7,290 nt of DNA from Alphaproteobacteria bacterium (GTDB lineage Bacteria > Pseudomonadota > Alphaproteobacteria > RF32 > UBA3637): positions 1 through 7,290 of the forward strand of contig JAGBRF010000007.1 in NCBI GenBank assembly GCA_017632555.1, given 5' to 3'. Under the pieces are notes generated by a model that did no database searches, had not been told where the DNA came from, and saw only the letters and a program-made list of their open reading frames with translations. Below, piece by piece: positions 4,953 through 7,290 of the stretch (positions are counted from its first letter, which is position 1; each line of letters opens with the position of its first letter). The translations under genes were made by a program, and so were the position numbers.

Positions 4953-7290
4953 ATGAAATTAGTAATTGTAGAATCTCCGGCAAAAGCCAAAACAATAAAC
5001 AAATATTTGGGAAAAGATTATCAAGTTTTGGCCAGTTTTGGGCATATTCGCGATTTGCCGGCAAAAGACGGTTCTGTTTTGCCTAACAAGGATTTTGCAA
5101 TGACTTGGGCTTCGGATGCAAAAGGGGAAAAGCACATTAAAGATATCATTACTGCACTTTCAAAAGCTGATGAAGTTTATCTGGCATCCGACCCGGATAG
5201 AGAAGGGGAAGCCATCGCTTGGCATATTGTTCAAGAATTGACTAAACGTAAAAAATTGAATATTCCGTATCATCGGGTTGTCTTTAACGAGATCACAAAG
5301 ACCGCTGTGACGGAAGCTATGAAAAATCCGCGCGAAATAGATATGAATTTGGTCAACGCTTATTTGGCCAGACGTGCTTTGGATTATTTGGTCGGGTTTA
5401 CATTGTCGCCTGTTTTGTGGCGCAAATTGCCGGGCAGTAAGTCCGCCGGTCGTGTGCAATCGGTTGCTTTGCGTTTGATTTGTGAACGTGAAAGCGAAAT
5501 CGAAGCTTTTAAGGCGCAAGAATATTGGACGTTATCAGCCCAAATGGAAACGGCTTCAAAGGAAGATTTCAAAGCCGTTTTAACGCAAGTTGACGGTAAA
5601 AAGTTGGATAAGTTTGCTATCGGTTCCGGTGAAACGGCAAATGCGATGATGCAAAGGATTAAGTCTTCCGCTTTCCATGTCGGCGAAGTTGAAAAAAAGC
5701 AAGTTAAACGTAATCCGGCACCGGCTTTTACAACGTCCACGTTGCAACAGGAAGCGTCCAGAAAATTGGGATTTTCCGCCAAAAAGACAATGAAAACAGC
5801 GCAAGAATTATATGAAGGTGTTGAAATAAACGGCGATCGTGTTGGTTTGATTACTTATATGCGTACTGACGGCGTTGCATTGGCACAAGAAGCCGTTGAA
5901 GCAATGCGTGCTTTCATTGAAAAAGAATATGGTAAAGATTATTTACCGGAAAAACCGCGCTTTTACAAAAACAAAGTTATAAATGCACAAGAAGCTCACG
6001 AAGCTATCCGTCCGACAAACATCAATCGTACGCCGGAATCGGTCGCTGCCTTTTTGGATAAAGACCATTTGCGTTTGTACGAATTGGTTTGGAAACGTGC
6101 ATTGGCATGCCAAATGGAAAGCGCTGTATTAAACAAAGTTGCTATTGATATTCCGAATACGGACAATTCTTTGATTTTACATGCAACGGGACAAACAGTT
6201 GCTTTTGCGGGCTTTATCAAAGTTTATAAAGAAGACGTTGACGATGAAAAAGAAGAAGAGGGTGGTTTATTGCCTTTGATGAACAAAGGTGATGCCCTGA
6301 CTTTGTTGGATGCTACAACGGAACAACATTTCACCGAACCGCCTCCACGTTATTCGGAAGCAAGTTTGGTAAAGAAAATGGAAGAATTGGGAATTGGCCG
6401 TCCGTCAACTTATGCTTCTATTCTGTCCGTCTTACAAGAAAGAAACTATGTTGTATTAAACAAAAAACGTTTCGTTCCGGAAGAACGGGGTCGTATCGTA
6501 ACGGCATTTTTGGAAAATTACTTTAATCAGTATGTGCAATATGACTTTACGGCAAAATTGGAAAGTTTGCTTGATGATATCACATCGGGACAAGCTGATT
6601 GGAAAAAAGTTTTATCGGACTTTTGGCGCGACTTTTTCGCAACTATTCAAGAAGTATCGCCCTATAAAACGGCAGATGTTTTGCAAAAATTGGATGAAGC
6701 TTTGGAAAAGCATTTGTTCCCAACACCCGAAAGTCGTGTTTGCCCCGATTGTGGCAAGGGCACGCTTTCTTTGAAAGTCGGACGTTACGGCGCATTTATC
6801 GGATGTTCGAATTATCCGGAATGCAAATACACACGTCAATTTTCAAATTCGATAGCCGAAGATGAAGAAAAGCAAAGTGATGATGAAGCAAAACCTTTGG
6901 AAGAAAATCCGAGTCGTGTTTTGGGTAAAAACGACAAAGGTTTAACCGTCTATGTTCGAAAAGGTCCTTATGGTTGGTATGTTCAAGCCGGCGAAGGAAA
7001 AGACGCCAAAAGAATGGCTTTACCGAAAAATTGGAAAGCGGAAGACATTACTTTGGAAACGGCGGAAGGTTTGTTGGCTTTGCCACGCATTTTGGGTAAA
7101 AATCCCGAAACGAACGAAACGATTGAAGCGTCAATCGGGCGATTCGGTCCTTATGTTAAATGTGGCAAGACATTTCAATCGTTGGGGGCTTCCGATAATG
7201 TATTGACAATCAATTTGGAACGTTCATTGGTATTGCTGAAAGACGGCAAAAGCAAAGCCAAAGACGAATCGATTTCTTTGGGTGATTATC
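4953..7290 (+). CDS. topA: DNA topoisomerase I (type IA), 3' end cut by window
   Basis: TopA relaxes negatively supercoiled DNA by cutting one strand through a 5'-phosphotyrosine link. The frame is open for 779 complete codons to the window edge; full-length proteins of this type run to roughly 830-900 residues. The TOPRIM domain begins with LVIVESPAKA (3-12, Glu7) and carries the metal-binding SDPDREGEA (79-87; Asp80, Asp82, Glu84). SAGRVQSVALR is at 164-174. The catalytic tyrosine is Tyr302 in TYMRTDG (301-307), followed by AHEAIRPT (348-355). PPPRYSEA and GIGRPST (480-486) close the core. An acidic stretch (427-436) sits before LLPL. One Cys4 zinc finger follows (C597, C600, C618, C624), then topoisomerase C-terminal repeat units starting near RVLGK (655) and SIGRFGPYVK (727-736). 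One zinc finger plus repeats resembles alphaproteobacterial TopA rather than the three-finger E. coli form. The start follows the AAGGTGA site and fits the conserved N-terminus. It is the last visible operon gene, 11 bases after dprA. Confidence 0.96.
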   Translation, partial: MKLVIVESPAKAKTINKYLGKDYQVLASFGHIRDLPAKDGSVLPNKDFAMTWASDAKGEKHIKDIITALSKADEVYLASDPDREGEAIAWHIVQELTKRKKLNIPYHRVVFNEITKTAVTEAMKNPREIDMNLVNAYLARRALDYLVGFTLSPVLWRKLPGSKSAGRVQSVALRLICERESEIEAFKAQEYWTLSAQMETASKEDFKAVLTQVDGKKLDKFAIGSGETANAMMQRIKSSAFHVGEVEKKQVKRNPAPAFTTSTLQQEASRKLGFSAKKTMKTAQELYEGVEINGDRVGLITYMRTDGVALAQEAVEAMRAFIEKEYGKDYLPEKPRFYKNKVINAQEAHEAIRPTNINRTPESVAAFLDKDHLRLYELVWKRALACQMESAVLNKVAIDIPNTDNSLILHATGQTVAFAGFIKVYKEDVDDEKEEEGGLLPLMNKGDALTLLDATTEQHFTEPPPRYSEASLVKKMEELGIGRPSTYASILSVLQERNYVVLNKKRFVPEERGRIVTAFLENYFNQYVQYDFTAKLESLLDDITSGQADWKKVLSDFWRDFFATIQEVSPYKTADVLQKLDEALEKHLFPTPESRVCPDCGKGTLSLKVGRYGAFIGCSNYPECKYTRQFSNSIAEDEEKQSDDEAKPLEENPSRVLGKNDKGLTVYVRKGPYGWYVQAGEGKDAKRMALPKNWKAEDITLETAEGLLALPRILGKNPETNETIEASIGRFGPYVKCGKTFQSLGASDNVLTINLERSLVLLKDGKSKAKDESISLGDY

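Larger units (their letters stand above)
388..7290 (+). other. Putative operon proS-mscS-plsY-dprA-topA
   Basis: Five genes on the same strand have junctions of +11, -1, +2 and +11 bases. Three downstream ribosome-binding sites overlap or touch the preceding gene. No terminator hairpin is visible in any gap, so a common transcript from a promoter in 263-387 is likely. The operon may continue past the window. Additional internal promoters cannot be excluded. Confidence 0.75.

Noticed and set aside
5384..5782. Antisense open frame of 132 codons within topA
   Set aside because: It is opposite conserved TopA core sequence and has no recognisable domain.

Overview
This is a stretch of bacterial chromosome carrying housekeeping genes. 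It is AT-rich, with short intergenic gaps and TAA at all five visible stop codons. The best guess for the host is an AT-rich, Gram-negative alphaproteobacterium. Reasons are the slyX homologue, the plsY-dprA-topA gene order (from memory a common alphaproteobacterial arrangement), and a TopA with a single Cys4 zinc finger followed by C-terminal repeats. The assignment is inference, because no rRNA or other marker lies in the window.

Layout. Positions 1-70 hold the 3' end of an unseen upstream transcription unit, marked by a rho-independent terminator with a GAAA loop (44-72, + strand). Next is a short minus-strand slyX gene (71-262), convergent with that unit. An AT-rich divergent intergenic region (263-387) must hold the promoters for slyX and for the rightward operon. 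From 388 to the window end, five plus-strand genes are packed head to tail: proS (388-2106), an MscS-family channel gene (2118-3143), plsY (3143-3748), dprA (3751-4941) and topA (4953 to beyond 7290, 3' end cut off). The junctions are +11, -1, +2 and +11 bases, and no terminator is visible between them, so one polycistronic transcript is likely.

The products cover separate core jobs. They are prolyl-tRNA charging (ProS), osmotic safety valve (MscS family), the first acylation step of phospholipid synthesis (PlsY), single-stranded DNA handling and RecA loading in natural transformation or recombination (DprA), and relaxation of negative supercoils (TopA). Nothing shows them to be one pathway; the shared transcription probably reflects core-gene clustering.

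I found no mobile element, CRISPR array, tRNA or rRNA gene, defence cassette or unrecognised protein. I see no convincing novel system. The points most worth a second look are the full-length, INS-containing, cysteine-bearing ProS in a putative alphaproteobacterium, the placement of proS-mscS ahead of plsY-dprA-topA, the very strong TTG leucine preference, and the poor ribosome-binding site of dprA.
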